This document shows, in pieces, positions 45,230 through 53,912 of a stretch of 58,071 nucleotides of DNA (the stretch's first letter is position 1; every line of letters begins with the position of its first letter). A program made the translations under genes and the position numbers. The notes below the pieces were generated by a model. It worked only from the letters and a program-made list of their open reading frames with translations. It ran no database searches and had not been told where the DNA came from. This DNA comes from an uncultured Kangiellaceae bacterium (lineage in GTDB: Bacteria; Pseudomonadota; Gammaproteobacteria; Enterobacterales; Kangiellaceae). Location: NCBI GenBank assembly GCA_905479925.1, contig CAJQOL010000134.1:1-58071 (forward strand), written 5' to 3'.

Positions 45230-46462
45230 ATGGCTAAAGTAGTGAAAAAAGAAAAACGATTATCAAAAATATTCAAACTAGCTGCAGGCGTTGGTTTAAG
45301 CTTCTTGGTTGCTCAAGCCTCTCAAGCGGGCCCAAGAGAGCAAGCAAAACGAATTCACGACCGGTTAGCTGGAGTTCCACCAACTGCTGCGACCCTAGAT
45401 GCGATGGAAACCGATATAAATAACAACGATCAATTAGCTGCAGCATTCAAGGCGATGGATAATTCAGCGTTTTACTCGGTAACTCTGAAAAATTTTGTCA
45501 CTCCATGGACCAATGAAGCGCAAACCGTATTCGCTCCTTTAAATGACTACACGGCAACAGTAATTGGAATTATTCGTGATGATATCGATATCAGACAAAT
45601 GCTGTATGGCGACATTATCTATACAGGTAGCGCTTCCGGCTTAACGGCCTACTCCAACTCAAATAATAATCACTACCAAGAAATGGAAGACCAAGCGCTC
45701 GACTTGCAGACTGTTCTTACCCAATCGGCACAATCTTCAGTAACCGGATTAGAATCCGAAGCAACGGCAGGGGTATTAACCTCTCGAGCGGCTGCAAAAG
45801 CATTTTTGATTGACGGTACCAATCGAGCTCTATTTCGTTTTACACTCATTGACCACCTATGTGACGACTTAGAACCACTTAAAGATATTTCTAGAGCTGC
45901 AGACCGAATTAGACAAGATATCTCCAGGAGCCCAGGCGGCGACAGCAGAATTTTTAATAACGCGTGTTATGGCTGTCATGCGGGAATGGACCCAATGATT
46001 CAATCATTTTCTTATTACAATTATGAATACAACGTTGACTCCGATCCTGATGCCGAAAATGGGCGATTAGTCTATAACTCAGCTGGCGCAACGGATCCAG
46101 TCACGGGAACACGGGTTCAATCCAAATACTTCAATAATAATGCAAACTTTCCTCAAGGTTTTGTCACCACCGACGACCGCTGGGATAACTACTGGCGAGC
46201 CGGACAAAACTCAACCATCGGTTGGGATGAAAGCTTACCTGGTGGAGGTTTTGGCGCAAAATCAATGGGGCAAGAACTAGCGCATAGCGCCCAGTTCGCT
46301 CAATGCCAAGTTGAAAAGGTGTTTGCCAATGTTTGTCTACGGGAGCCTGGAAATGCCGCTGATAGAGCGCAGATTGACACCATGATTAGCTCACTTTCCG
46401 ACAATAACTACCAGCTAAAGCAGACGTTCGCTGAGTCAGCAGTCTATTGCATGGGAGAATAA
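45230..46462 (+). CDS. mono-haem protein resembling DUF1588/DUF1585 planctomycete-type cytochrome
   Basis: 410 residues with a signal peptide (about 1-34, ending ASQA). The order of motifs resembles the end of DUF1592/1588/1585 proteins: AGVLTSRAAAKAF with HLCDDLEPL (compare 'GvLT..a.l' and 'lC..pPpP' of DUF1588), haem site CYGCHAGMDP at residues 246-250 (compare 'CasCHa.mDP'), and MGQELAHSAQFAQCQVEKVF (compare DUF1585 'la.s..f..C...'). It lacks the N-terminal cytochrome and DUF1587/1595 parts, so it is a reduced form. Four further cysteines may form disulfides. First gene of the rightward set; three bases separate it from the next. Confidence 0.75.
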   Translation: MAKVVKKEKRLSKIFKLAAGVGLSFLVAQASQAGPREQAKRIHDRLAGVPPTAATLDAMETDINNNDQLAAAFKAMDNSAFYSVTLKNFVTPWTNEAQTVFAPLNDYTATVIGIIRDDIDIRQMLYGDIIYTGSASGLTAYSNSNNNHYQEMEDQALDLQTVLTQSAQSSVTGLESEATAGVLTSRAAAKAFLIDGTNRALFRFTLIDHLCDDLEPLKDISRAADRIRQDISRSPGGDSRIFNNACYGCHAGMDPMIQSFSYYNYEYNVDSDPDAENGRLVYNSAGATDPVTGTRVQSKYFNNNANFPQGFVTTDDRWDNYWRAGQNSTIGWDESLPGGGFGAKSMGQELAHSAQFAQCQVEKVFANVCLREPGNAADRAQIDTMISSLSDNNYQLKQTFAESAVYCMGE

Positions 46463-46464
46463 GA

Positions 46465-48948
46465 ATGAATTTATCTATGAAAATGACCTTAACGCAATGG
46501 CTAAAAAACCCGCTAGTTTCAGCTAGTTTCAGTGTGCTTGCCTTGATTACTTTATCGGCTTGCTCTGGTGGCGGTGCAGAAATTGAAGAAAATGTCACTC
46601 AATCGGTTACACCACCAAGTAATTATAGCGGACCGGCACCACAAACCGACGATGTGCAAGCGTTTAAGATTAGCGTATGGGATAACCTTTCTGATCAAAA
46701 TCGCTGTGGGCAATGTCACGGTGCTGGTCAAGCACCCGAGTTTGTTAACCTAGAAGATATCAATATCGCTTATTCTGAGGCTAATACAATCGTTGATTTG
46801 ACTTCACCGAAAGATTCACGAATGGTCACTAAGGTAGGTAGCGGTCATAACTGTTGGTTGTCGAGTGACTCAGCGTGTGCCGATACGATTACTAGTTATA
46901 TTACGGCCTGGGCCGGTGATGCCGCGGGCGCCAGCAACTCAATAACCCTAGAAGCACCTCCAATAAAAGACCCTGGGGATAGTAAAACATTCCCGGATTC
47001 TCCTGACTTATTTAGTACAACGGTTTACCCGATTCTTGCGGCTAATTGTTCAAACTGCCATACAGATACTGCCGCGGCTCCAATAGCGCCATTCTTTGCC
47101 AGCTCCGATATCGACGCGGCTTATGAAGCGGCTAAGTCAAAAATTGATTTGGATACGCCGGCTAACTCTCGATTTGTTGTTCGACTAAATAGTGAATTCC
47201 ACAATTGCTGGAGTGACTGTGATGCAAACGCCATAGAAATGGAAACCGCTATCACCGCATTCTCAGATCAAATTGTTCCTACCGAAGTTGACCCATTGCT
47301 ACTTAAGAGTAAAGCTTTGTTCCTTTCAGATGGTATTGTCGCTAGTGGCGGTGGACGTTATGACGCAAGTGCGATTGCCGTATGGAATTTTAAAACTGGA
47401 ACCGGCAGCACCGCATTTGATACCAGCGGTATTGAACCGGCTATCAACTTAGAGCTCAGTGGCAACTACACTTGGGTCGGCGGCTGGGGTATTCAGATCG
47501 TCGATGGCAAAGCACAGGGAACCACTGATTCTAGTCAAAAACTGCACAGCCTTATTACTTCAACTGGCGAATACTCTATTGAAGCATGGGTTGTTCCGGC
47601 TAATGTAACCCAAGAAGGACCAGCGGGAATTGTTAGTTATTCAGCAGGTACGACGGCGAGAAACTTTACCCTAGGGCAAACCCTCTACAATTATAATTTC
47701 CTTAACAGAAGTAGTGAAACCGATGAAAACGGTGAAGCAGCACTTTCAACAGCTGATGCCGAAGAAATACTTCAAACGTCGCTTCAACACGTTGTGGCTA
47801 CGTTCTCACCAACAGAAGGAAGAAAGATATTCGTTAATGGTAACTTAGTTGCTACCGAAGACGTTGAAACTGGTGGGACTTTAAGTGATTGGAACGATAC
47901 CTACGCCTTTGTTCTTGGTAACGAGGTATCTAGCGATAGATTATTTGCCGGCACATTTAGAATGGTAGCGATTCATAACAGAGCACTTAACCAAGAACAA
48001 ATAACGCAGAACTTTGATGTTGGAGTGGGAGAGAAATTCTTCATGTTATTTAGCATTTCACATCTTGTAGACCTTGCTGATTCTTACATTATGTATGAAG
48101 TGAGCCAGTTTGATAGTTACGGTTACCTTTTCTCTGAGCCTACTTTCGTTAATCTTAACGGTGACGCTATTCCTGACAATATTGATATTGAAAGATTTAG
48201 AATTGCGATCAATGGAAAAGAAGCAACGACTGGGCAGGCATACAGGAATATTATCGCAAACGTAAACAGTGACCAATACAGTAGTGAAACGGGTCAGTTA
48301 TTATCTCGCCTAGGTACGGTAATTGGTCTAGAAAAAGGACCACAAGCTGACGAGTTCTTTATTACTTTTGAAAAAATCAATGGCGCCGTTAATGCTTTTG
48401 TAGAGCCTGTATTTACTGACACAAGTACACCGGTTGATTTAGAGCCTCGTCCGGATATTGGCGTAAGGGATTTTGCAGAAATTAATGCGACGATGTCACA
48501 GGCGACTGGAATAAGTATGGCTAATCCTGATGTGATGGCAACCTATCAGGCGGTTAAGCAACAGTTACCAACGCTTACCGACATTGATATTTTTGTTTCT
48601 TCGCAACAAATGGGAATAACGCAGTTAGCAATCGAATATTGTAATGCACTAGTGGAAGATACGTCCGCAAGAGCGAGTTACTTTGCGGGTTTCGATTTTT
48701 CCGCAGCGGCTTCGCAAGCGTTCGATAGCACGGCTAAACGAGACACCGTTTTCGACGCGTTAATTACAAATACGGTTGGTAACAACTTAACAACCCAACC
48801 GAGTGATTCAGATATTAAAACCGAACTTAACAGTTTGACTGACAAGCTTACCGCATGCGGAAATAGCTGCGCTGCAGATCGAACTGAAACCGTTGTTAAA
48901 GCAGTCTGTGCTGCAACAATTGCAAATGCAGCCATGTTAGTACAATAG
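46465..48948 (+). CDS. di-haem LamG-domain lipoprotein
   Basis: 827 residues from the ATG at 46465 (GGGAG before it), giving lipobox TLSACSGG with Cys33. Two haem motifs lie in N-terminal repeat modules: CGQCH (81-85) and CSNCH (195-199), each followed by DLTSPKDSRMVTKV or DLDTPANSRFVVRL, so the modules are duplicated. Residues about 300-510 form a LamG/concanavalin-like domain (AVWNFKTGTG, YSIEAWVVPAN, LQHVVATFS, GRKIFVNGNLV). The C-terminal 300 residues are unassigned but contain two cysteine pairs. LamG next to planctomycete-type cytochrome modules is also known from DUF1549/DUF1553 proteins. No binding target can be read. Confidence 0.8.
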   Translation: MNLSMKMTLTQWLKNPLVSASFSVLALITLSACSGGGAEIEENVTQSVTPPSNYSGPAPQTDDVQAFKISVWDNLSDQNRCGQCHGAGQAPEFVNLEDINIAYSEANTIVDLTSPKDSRMVTKVGSGHNCWLSSDSACADTITSYITAWAGDAAGASNSITLEAPPIKDPGDSKTFPDSPDLFSTTVYPILAANCSNCHTDTAAAPIAPFFASSDIDAAYEAAKSKIDLDTPANSRFVVRLNSEFHNCWSDCDANAIEMETAITAFSDQIVPTEVDPLLLKSKALFLSDGIVASGGGRYDASAIAVWNFKTGTGSTAFDTSGIEPAINLELSGNYTWVGGWGIQIVDGKAQGTTDSSQKLHSLITSTGEYSIEAWVVPANVTQEGPAGIVSYSAGTTARNFTLGQTLYNYNFLNRSSETDENGEAALSTADAEEILQTSLQHVVATFSPTEGRKIFVNGNLVATEDVETGGTLSDWNDTYAFVLGNEVSSDRLFAGTFRMVAIHNRALNQEQITQNFDVGVGEKFFMLFSISHLVDLADSYIMYEVSQFDSYGYLFSEPTFVNLNGDAIPDNIDIERFRIAINGKEATTGQAYRNIIANVNSDQYSSETGQLLSRLGTVIGLEKGPQADEFFITFEKINGAVNAFVEPVFTDTSTPVDLEPRPDIGVRDFAEINATMSQATGISMANPDVMATYQAVKQQLPTLTDIDIFVSSQQMGITQLAIEYCNALVEDTSARASYFAGFDFSAAASQAFDSTAKRDTVFDALITNTVGNNLTTQPSDSDIKTELNSLTDKLTACGNSCAADRTETVVKAVCAATIANAAMLVQ

Positions 48949-48959
48949 GAGCTAGGAAT

Positions 48960-50558
48960 ATGAGCAAGAAAACAAAAAATTTATCAGTTGATGCGCCGCT
49001 CCTACATGCAGCACATAAAAAACCAGTAACTCGCCGTGATTTCATATCACAAGGCATGATGGCGGGAACCGCAAGTGTTGTGGCTCCGTCTATTATGGGA
49101 ATGTTTGCTAGCCCGCAAAAAGCCAATGCGGCGTTATCAAGCGATATAGAAGCACTCAAAAACGCGTGCGGCATAGCGGTACAAGGGGCAGGAAAAATTC
49201 CCTTTATCTGCTTTGACCTCGCCGGCGGTGCAAATATTTCTGGTTCTAACGTACTAGTAGGAAATAGAAGCGGTCAGTTAGACTTTCTATCCTCCGCAGG
49301 CTATTCAAAATTGGGTTTACCAGGTGATGTAATTCCTTCGGTGGTGAACCAACAAACAGGACTGTCTGATTTTATCAATAATGATTACGGTTTATCGTTT
49401 CATACCGACAGTGGATTCTTACGAGGTATTCAGGAAAAAACAGATACGGTGACCGCGTCTAGAACCGCTGGCGCAGTAATACCTGCTCGCTCTGATAATG
49501 ATACCGGCAACAACCCCCATAATCCGATGTATGGTATCAATAAAATTGGCGCAGACGGTTCGCTACTAACGCTCATTGGCTCACGAAATAGCGATTCTGG
49601 TGGAAACTCCATGTCGCCAATGTCGATGATTGATTTAGCTGTGAGACCCACTAAAGTTGATCGCCCTAGCGACGTAACTGGTCTTGTTGATATTGGTGAT
49701 TTGGTTGGTCTATTAAGCCAGGATGATGCTGTATCCGTAATGGAATCAGTTTACCGAATTTCAGATAGCAAAATGAGCAACGTTCAAACACAGATCTCAA
49801 GTGACGAAGTGATTAAAGAACTAGTACGCTGCGGCTATGTAAAAAGTGCTGACCTAGCGGATAGGTTTGGCGATCCAAGTACACTTGATCCTGCACTAGA
49901 CACCGATATTGTCGGACCTGATGGAATATTCACTCAAGAAGAATTTGACAGTGAAGGTGAATTTAGAAAAACGGCGTCGGTTATGAAGCTAGTGGTTAAC
50001 GGATTTGCTGGTGCCGGTACAATTACGATGGGTGGTTTTGATTATCATACCGGAGATCGCTCAACGGGAGAAGTTAGAGATTTAAGAGCCGGACGTTGCA
50101 TGGGAGCCTGTTTAGAGTATGCAAAACGCGTTGGTGTGCCACTAATGATGTATGTATTTAGTGACGGCTCTGTAGCGAGTAACGGAATGATCGACGATTC
50201 GGTAAACGGTCGAGGAAAAGGTGTATGGACTGGCGATAACTCATCAACAGCTAGCTCATTCTTCATGGTTTACAACCCAGACGGACGTGCAGAGTTGATT
50301 GGCGGAACTCCAGAAGAAAAAGCGGTACATCAACAAATTGGTTACATGCGTTCTGATGCATCGGTTGAAACAGCTTCTTCTCCTGCAGCTAACAATCCTA
50401 ACCTGCTAGTGGAAACGGTTCTACTAAACTACATGGCGTTACACGGTGAGCAAAATCAATTTGCAAACATGTTCCCTAATCATGGTCTAGGAAACTCAAC
50501 ACTACAGGATAGTTTGACGGCTTTTGAACCAATAGTTAACGGCACAATCGGCGGTTAA
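48960..50558 (+). CDS. Tat-exported DUF1501-like protein
   Basis: 532 residues. Twin-arginine signal at Thr24-Arg25-Arg26-Asp-Phe-Ile, then a hydrophobic stretch and an AxA-like end (KANAAL). FICFDLAGGANISGSNVLVG, MSPMSMIDLAVRP, ITMGGFDYHTGDRST and VPLMMYVFSDGS follow the pattern of DUF1501 proteins ('GG.S..DtfD', 'GWDtH', 'vvv.SEFG'), which share the alkaline phosphatase-like fold. It is divergent, so DUF1501-like is a tentative family call. Tat export suggests a folded, maybe cofactor-bearing periplasmic protein. AGGAG precedes the ATG; 11 bases after the LamG gene, same operon. Confidence 0.72.
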   Translation: MSKKTKNLSVDAPLLHAAHKKPVTRRDFISQGMMAGTASVVAPSIMGMFASPQKANAALSSDIEALKNACGIAVQGAGKIPFICFDLAGGANISGSNVLVGNRSGQLDFLSSAGYSKLGLPGDVIPSVVNQQTGLSDFINNDYGLSFHTDSGFLRGIQEKTDTVTASRTAGAVIPARSDNDTGNNPHNPMYGINKIGADGSLLTLIGSRNSDSGGNSMSPMSMIDLAVRPTKVDRPSDVTGLVDIGDLVGLLSQDDAVSVMESVYRISDSKMSNVQTQISSDEVIKELVRCGYVKSADLADRFGDPSTLDPALDTDIVGPDGIFTQEEFDSEGEFRKTASVMKLVVNGFAGAGTITMGGFDYHTGDRSTGEVRDLRAGRCMGACLEYAKRVGVPLMMYVFSDGSVASNGMIDDSVNGRGKGVWTGDNSSTASSFFMVYNPDGRAELIGGTPEEKAVHQQIGYMRSDASVETASSPAANNPNLLVETVLLNYMALHGEQNQFANMFPNHGLGNSTLQDSLTAFEPIVNGTIGG

Positions 50559-50584
50559 GGCAGGTTTTCGATAAGGACTCGGAA

Positions 50585-51154
50585 TTGCGCTCAGCTAACT
50601 ATAATAGTGAACTTAATAGTGCTTTATCATTTTTAACAAAATTAGAATTCGATAAAGCACTGCCACTACTCTATAAACTCCTCGATAAAAACCCTAACGA
50701 TTTAACTTTAATCAACCGTATTTATTCTCTCGAAAGCAAGCGAAAAAACAATACTGGCTTAATTAAAATCTGTCACTATATTTTCGAGTGTAAATCCAAC
50801 CAACCTGAGTTTCATTCGCTTTTGATCGCTGCTGCTCGAGAATACCTATCAAGAACCAAACTATCTTTAGTCGATAATTTTTCTGAGCTTGAAAAAATGT
50901 GTAATTTGGTTTTTCATTTTAGTCAAACCAGTTTCGATAAAATTAGCCAGGAGCTAATAGATTTTCTTAAAAAAAATCACAGCGAAGATACCAGAACACC
51001 TCAAATTTTACTTCATGTTGCGGAACATTTATATAATAACCGTCAGTATCTAAAAGCAAGAAAAGAACTCAACGATTTAATGATCTACTATACAGAGGCA
51101 TCTACACAGATAAGTGCAGAAAAACTGGCTAAAAAGATTGACCGCCTGACTTAA
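50585..51154 (+). CDS. TPR-like helical protein
   Basis: 189 residues, no signal peptide. Helical repeats resembling TPRs: SALSFLTKLEFDKALPLLYKLLDKNPNDLTLINRI near the N-terminus (read with interruptions) and LLHVAEHLYNNRQYLKARKELNDLM near the C-terminus. The start is TTG at 50585 with AAGGA seven bases before. It begins 26 bases after the DUF1501-like gene and may be the last gene of that operon, yet it is cytoplasmic by sequence. Its family resemblance to the TPR end of the next, convergent gene is notable. Confidence 0.65.
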   Translation: MRSANYNSELNSALSFLTKLEFDKALPLLYKLLDKNPNDLTLINRIYSLESKRKNNTGLIKICHYIFECKSNQPEFHSLLIAAAREYLSRTKLSLVDNFSELEKMCNLVFHFSQTSFDKISQELIDFLKKNHSEDTRTPQILLHVAEHLYNNRQYLKARKELNDLMIYYTEASTQISAEKLAKKIDRLT

Positions 51155-51169
51155 TAAAGCGCTTCCCTA

Positions 51170-52597
51170 CTATTCATTGCTTTTTGCTATAAGCTGAAGA
51201 TAAGCCTCTGCTTCGGAAAGCAGTTTCTGGTTCATCCCTCGTTTTAATACCGTATTCACAATATCATTTGCACGAGAATATTCGTTTAGAAATTCAAAGT
51301 TGATTTTTGCTTTTTGTAGCGCCATCCAATCCCATTGAGGGTTATCATTTGGTTTACAACCGACCCTATCCAACAGTTCCAGCGCTAGACCATAATCAAA
51401 TCTTGAATGCAGCAATGCAACCAGTTCTTTGACCGTTTCAATTTCACTAGGGGTAAAAGTAGCATTGGACTGCAGTTTTTTATAGAAGACCAATATCTGC
51501 TGACGCTTATTATTTTCTATTAACTTCGAGAAATATTCGTTCGCAATGTATTCTAAATGTGATTGATTGTCGGCAAAAGCATACAGCAATATTAGTTTTT
51601 CGTAAGCGGCATAGTCAAATTCGTGCGACTTGGTCACTTTTAGTAAAATTTTTATAGCATCTTCAAAGCGCCCTTCCTGAACATATACGTCCACTTCGGT
51701 TTGCCATTGCTCCGAATTATCGCCACTCTTATTATTCTCATTAGCACTTTTATTTTCAATTGAAATTCGTTTGCGTCGAGCTCGATAGTTTAATTCGAAT
51801 TGGTGCTGGAATATTAGATACCCCATCATCGCAAAAGAAACTAAAAATAGGTAGTTTACGATTGTGTAGTTCAAAAACAACAAAGCCTCCGACTGCGAAA
51901 AATCTAGTACGAAATGAAAAAAATATAAGAAGCCTGAAAATAGAATCAGGAATATAATGATATAGTTTTTGCCCAACAGTTTTATAAGGTAAATAATCTT
52001 TACAGGATTAATCTGTGAGAACCAAGTTTTCTCCATGGATAGAATAATGCAAGATGCGGGTATAGAAAAAACAATGAGTGCAACCAATAGGTAACTAAAG
52101 GCACTGTTTAATTGCGGGTCAATTTTATTAACAAGAAAAAATAACAAGCCCGACGAGATAATTAATTTGAAGACAGCGCCAAACTGTTCTTTATCGAACC
52201 ACTTTACATCAGACAACTTCCCTAACTGGCCGTTAGCAACTTCCTCTAGTACTTTGAAGTAGATGCTTAGCAGTAATAGCAATAGAATGGCTGAAGTCGC
52301 TTGCCCAAACCTATTTAACGGCATAAGGCTAGTCAAAAGGCTAACAGACAAAATACTAATCAATATTTGTCGCTGGAAAAAGAGAAGCAGAAAACGAGAT
52401 AGCTGTGTCCAAAACGATGGGATATTAATCGCTACGCTTAAACTTCTAAGCCCTTTACGACATAAAATGCAAGGTGGGAAATAAGTGTCATCGTTAGCTG
52501 GTATACAGGAATCACAAAAATTTACATTACAACTAGAACAATGCCAACAGGCGTTTTCAGTTGGATGATATTTACAATTTTCGTTAGTGGCAACCAC
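51170..52597 (-). CDS. zinc-finger, multi-pass membrane and TPR protein of unknown function
   Basis: 475 residues. N-terminal B-box-like zinc site with Cys/His pairs (CKYHPTENACWHCSSCNVNFCDSC, then PPCILCRKG) in residues 8-48; six or so membrane helices between 60 and 275; then a cytoplasmic TPR-like helical domain from about 300 (YVQEGRFEDAIKILLKV, RFDYGLALELLDRVG, YLQLIAKSNE). The start is GTG at 52597 without a clear ribosome site. Proteins with a B-box zinc finger, Yip1-like membrane part and helical repeats occur in several proteobacteria, role unknown. It ends 15 bases from the convergent TPR gene. Confidence 0.68.
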   Translation of the reverse strand: MVATNENCKYHPTENACWHCSSCNVNFCDSCIPANDDTYFPPCILCRKGLRSLSVAINIPSFWTQLSRFLLLFFQRQILISILSVSLLTSLMPLNRFGQATSAILLLLLLSIYFKVLEEVANGQLGKLSDVKWFDKEQFGAVFKLIISSGLLFFLVNKIDPQLNSAFSYLLVALIVFSIPASCIILSMEKTWFSQINPVKIIYLIKLLGKNYIIIFLILFSGFLYFFHFVLDFSQSEALLFLNYTIVNYLFLVSFAMMGYLIFQHQFELNYRARRKRISIENKSANENNKSGDNSEQWQTEVDVYVQEGRFEDAIKILLKVTKSHEFDYAAYEKLILLYAFADNQSHLEYIANEYFSKLIENNKRQQILVFYKKLQSNATFTPSEIETVKELVALLHSRFDYGLALELLDRVGCKPNDNPQWDWMALQKAKINFEFLNEYSRANDIVNTVLKRGMNQKLLSEAEAYLQLIAKSNE

Positions 52598-52677
52598 TAT
52601 AAATAACCAATAATGAACGCGTTAACTACAGACATGTTTTGTTGCTTTAACTGCAAATTGATCAATTATAAAAAAGT

Positions 52678-53385
52678 CTAACTCCATAAAAGTTTTCCGC
52701 CATTGGAATCGGAAATGTCTTTTAGGTACTTTTCATGCTCGGCACTTTCTTCGCTAGTTACTTTAATCACCTTAAAAGGTTCTCTGTTCTTTGCCAGTCT
52801 TCGAATGCCGCCATCATCTCTGTTAGCGCTTAAATAATCTTTTTTATGGGTTAAGGTTAAATCAGTTTGTCCCCCAGTCATACCCAAATAGACTTCAGCG
52901 AGTATCTCTGAGTCGAGTAACGCACCATGCAACTCTCGATGACTATTATCGATAAAATACCGTTTACACAAAGCGTCAAGACTATTTTTCTGTCCAGGGT
53001 GTATCTGTCGCGCAAGCACTAAGGTATCCAGAACACTACAATAGTCATTCATTTTCCTTTTTTTACCACCAAGCAAGGCGAGCTCATGATCTAAGAAACC
53101 AATATCAAAAGGAGCGTTATGGATAACTAACTCCGAGTCTTTTACATACTCGACAAAGTCCTCAATAACATCCTTAAAGCGTGGTTTATCAAGTAGAAAC
53201 TCATTAGTAATACCATGAACTTCAATCGCGCCTTCATCGACTTCTCTGTCGGGGTTTAAATATACATGAAAATGATTACCGGTTAATTTTCGGTCAACCA
53301 TTTCGACACAACCAATCTCAATGATTCGGTGCCCTTGCGTTGGCTCCAAACCGGTTGTTTCAGTGTCTAAAATAATCTGTCTCAT
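52678..53385 (-). CDS. dnaQ: DNA polymerase III epsilon subunit (proofreading exonuclease)
   Basis: 235 residues from the ATG at 53385 (AGGA six bases before); the frame continues 17 codons upstream but the family starts at MRQIILDTETTG. ExoI DTETTGLEP, ExoII HNAPFDIGF, ExoIII HGALLDSEILAEVYL, and the C-terminal tail KYLKDISDSNGGKLLW, which in E. coli binds the alpha subunit. The usual clamp-binding motif region after TGGQTDLTL is present in altered form. Next to rnhA (23 bases between the stop of rnhA's coding end and this upstream region), as in E. coli, but here both are on the same strand. Confidence 0.97.
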   Translation of the reverse strand: MRQIILDTETTGLEPTQGHRIIEIGCVEMVDRKLTGNHFHVYLNPDREVDEGAIEVHGITNEFLLDKPRFKDVIEDFVEYVKDSELVIHNAPFDIGFLDHELALLGGKKRKMNDYCSVLDTLVLARQIHPGQKNSLDALCKRYFIDNSHRELHGALLDSEILAEVYLGMTGGQTDLTLTHKKDYLSANRDDGGIRRLAKNREPFKVIKVTSEESAEHEKYLKDISDSNGGKLLWS

Positions 53386-53459
53386 CGAGGTCCTACAATA
53401 ATAAAATAAGTTCTGCTTTAAATTGAATTCTCTCAATCCAATTTTATCCGGCCAATCTC

Positions 53460-53885
53460 TTAAAGGTTGTCAATCCCTAAATTAGCTAGCTCATCGGCCT
53501 TTTCATTCTCAGGGTGTCCACTATGCCCTTTGACCCATTGCCAATCAACCTGGTGACGCTGATTTTGCTCGTCTAATAATTTCCATAGGTCAGAGTTTTT
53601 TACCGGCTTTCTTTGTGAATTCTTCCATCCCTTCTTTTTCCACCCCTCTAACCACTCGGTGATACCTTTTCTGACATATTGTGAGTCAGTTGTTAAACGA
53701 ATTACACTTGGTTGCTTGACGGCTTCCAAAGCCTTTATCGCCGCGGTCAGCTCCATTCTATTATTAGTCGTTTCTGCTTCTCCGCCATAGATCTCCTTTT
53801 CATGCTTTCCTGCTCTGAGATAGGCTCCCCAACCGCCCGGACCGGGGTTTCCACGGCATGCGCCGTCCGTAAAAATTTCAATCAC
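53460..53885 (-). CDS. rnhA: ribonuclease HI
   Basis: 141 residues (E. coli 155). Degrades RNA in RNA-DNA hybrids. Catalytic residues: Asp in [18 protein letters not shown], Glu in [10 protein letters not shown], Asp in [12 protein letters not shown], and Asp in NEKADELAN; the basic handle [17 protein letters not shown] and KGHSGHPEN loop are present. It lies between the YafS-like methyltransferase (27 bases upstream) and dnaQ, one transcription unit. Confidence 0.97.
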   Translation of the reverse strand: MIEIFTDGACRGNPGPGGWGAYLRAGKHEKEIYGGEAETTNNRMELTAAIKALEAVKQPSVIRLTTDSQYVRKGITEWLEGWKKKGWKNSQRKPVKNSDLWKLLDEQNQRHQVDWQWVKGHSGHPENEKADELANLGIDNL

Positions 53886-53912
53886 TTACCGAGACTCCTA
53901 AGGTTACCAAGA

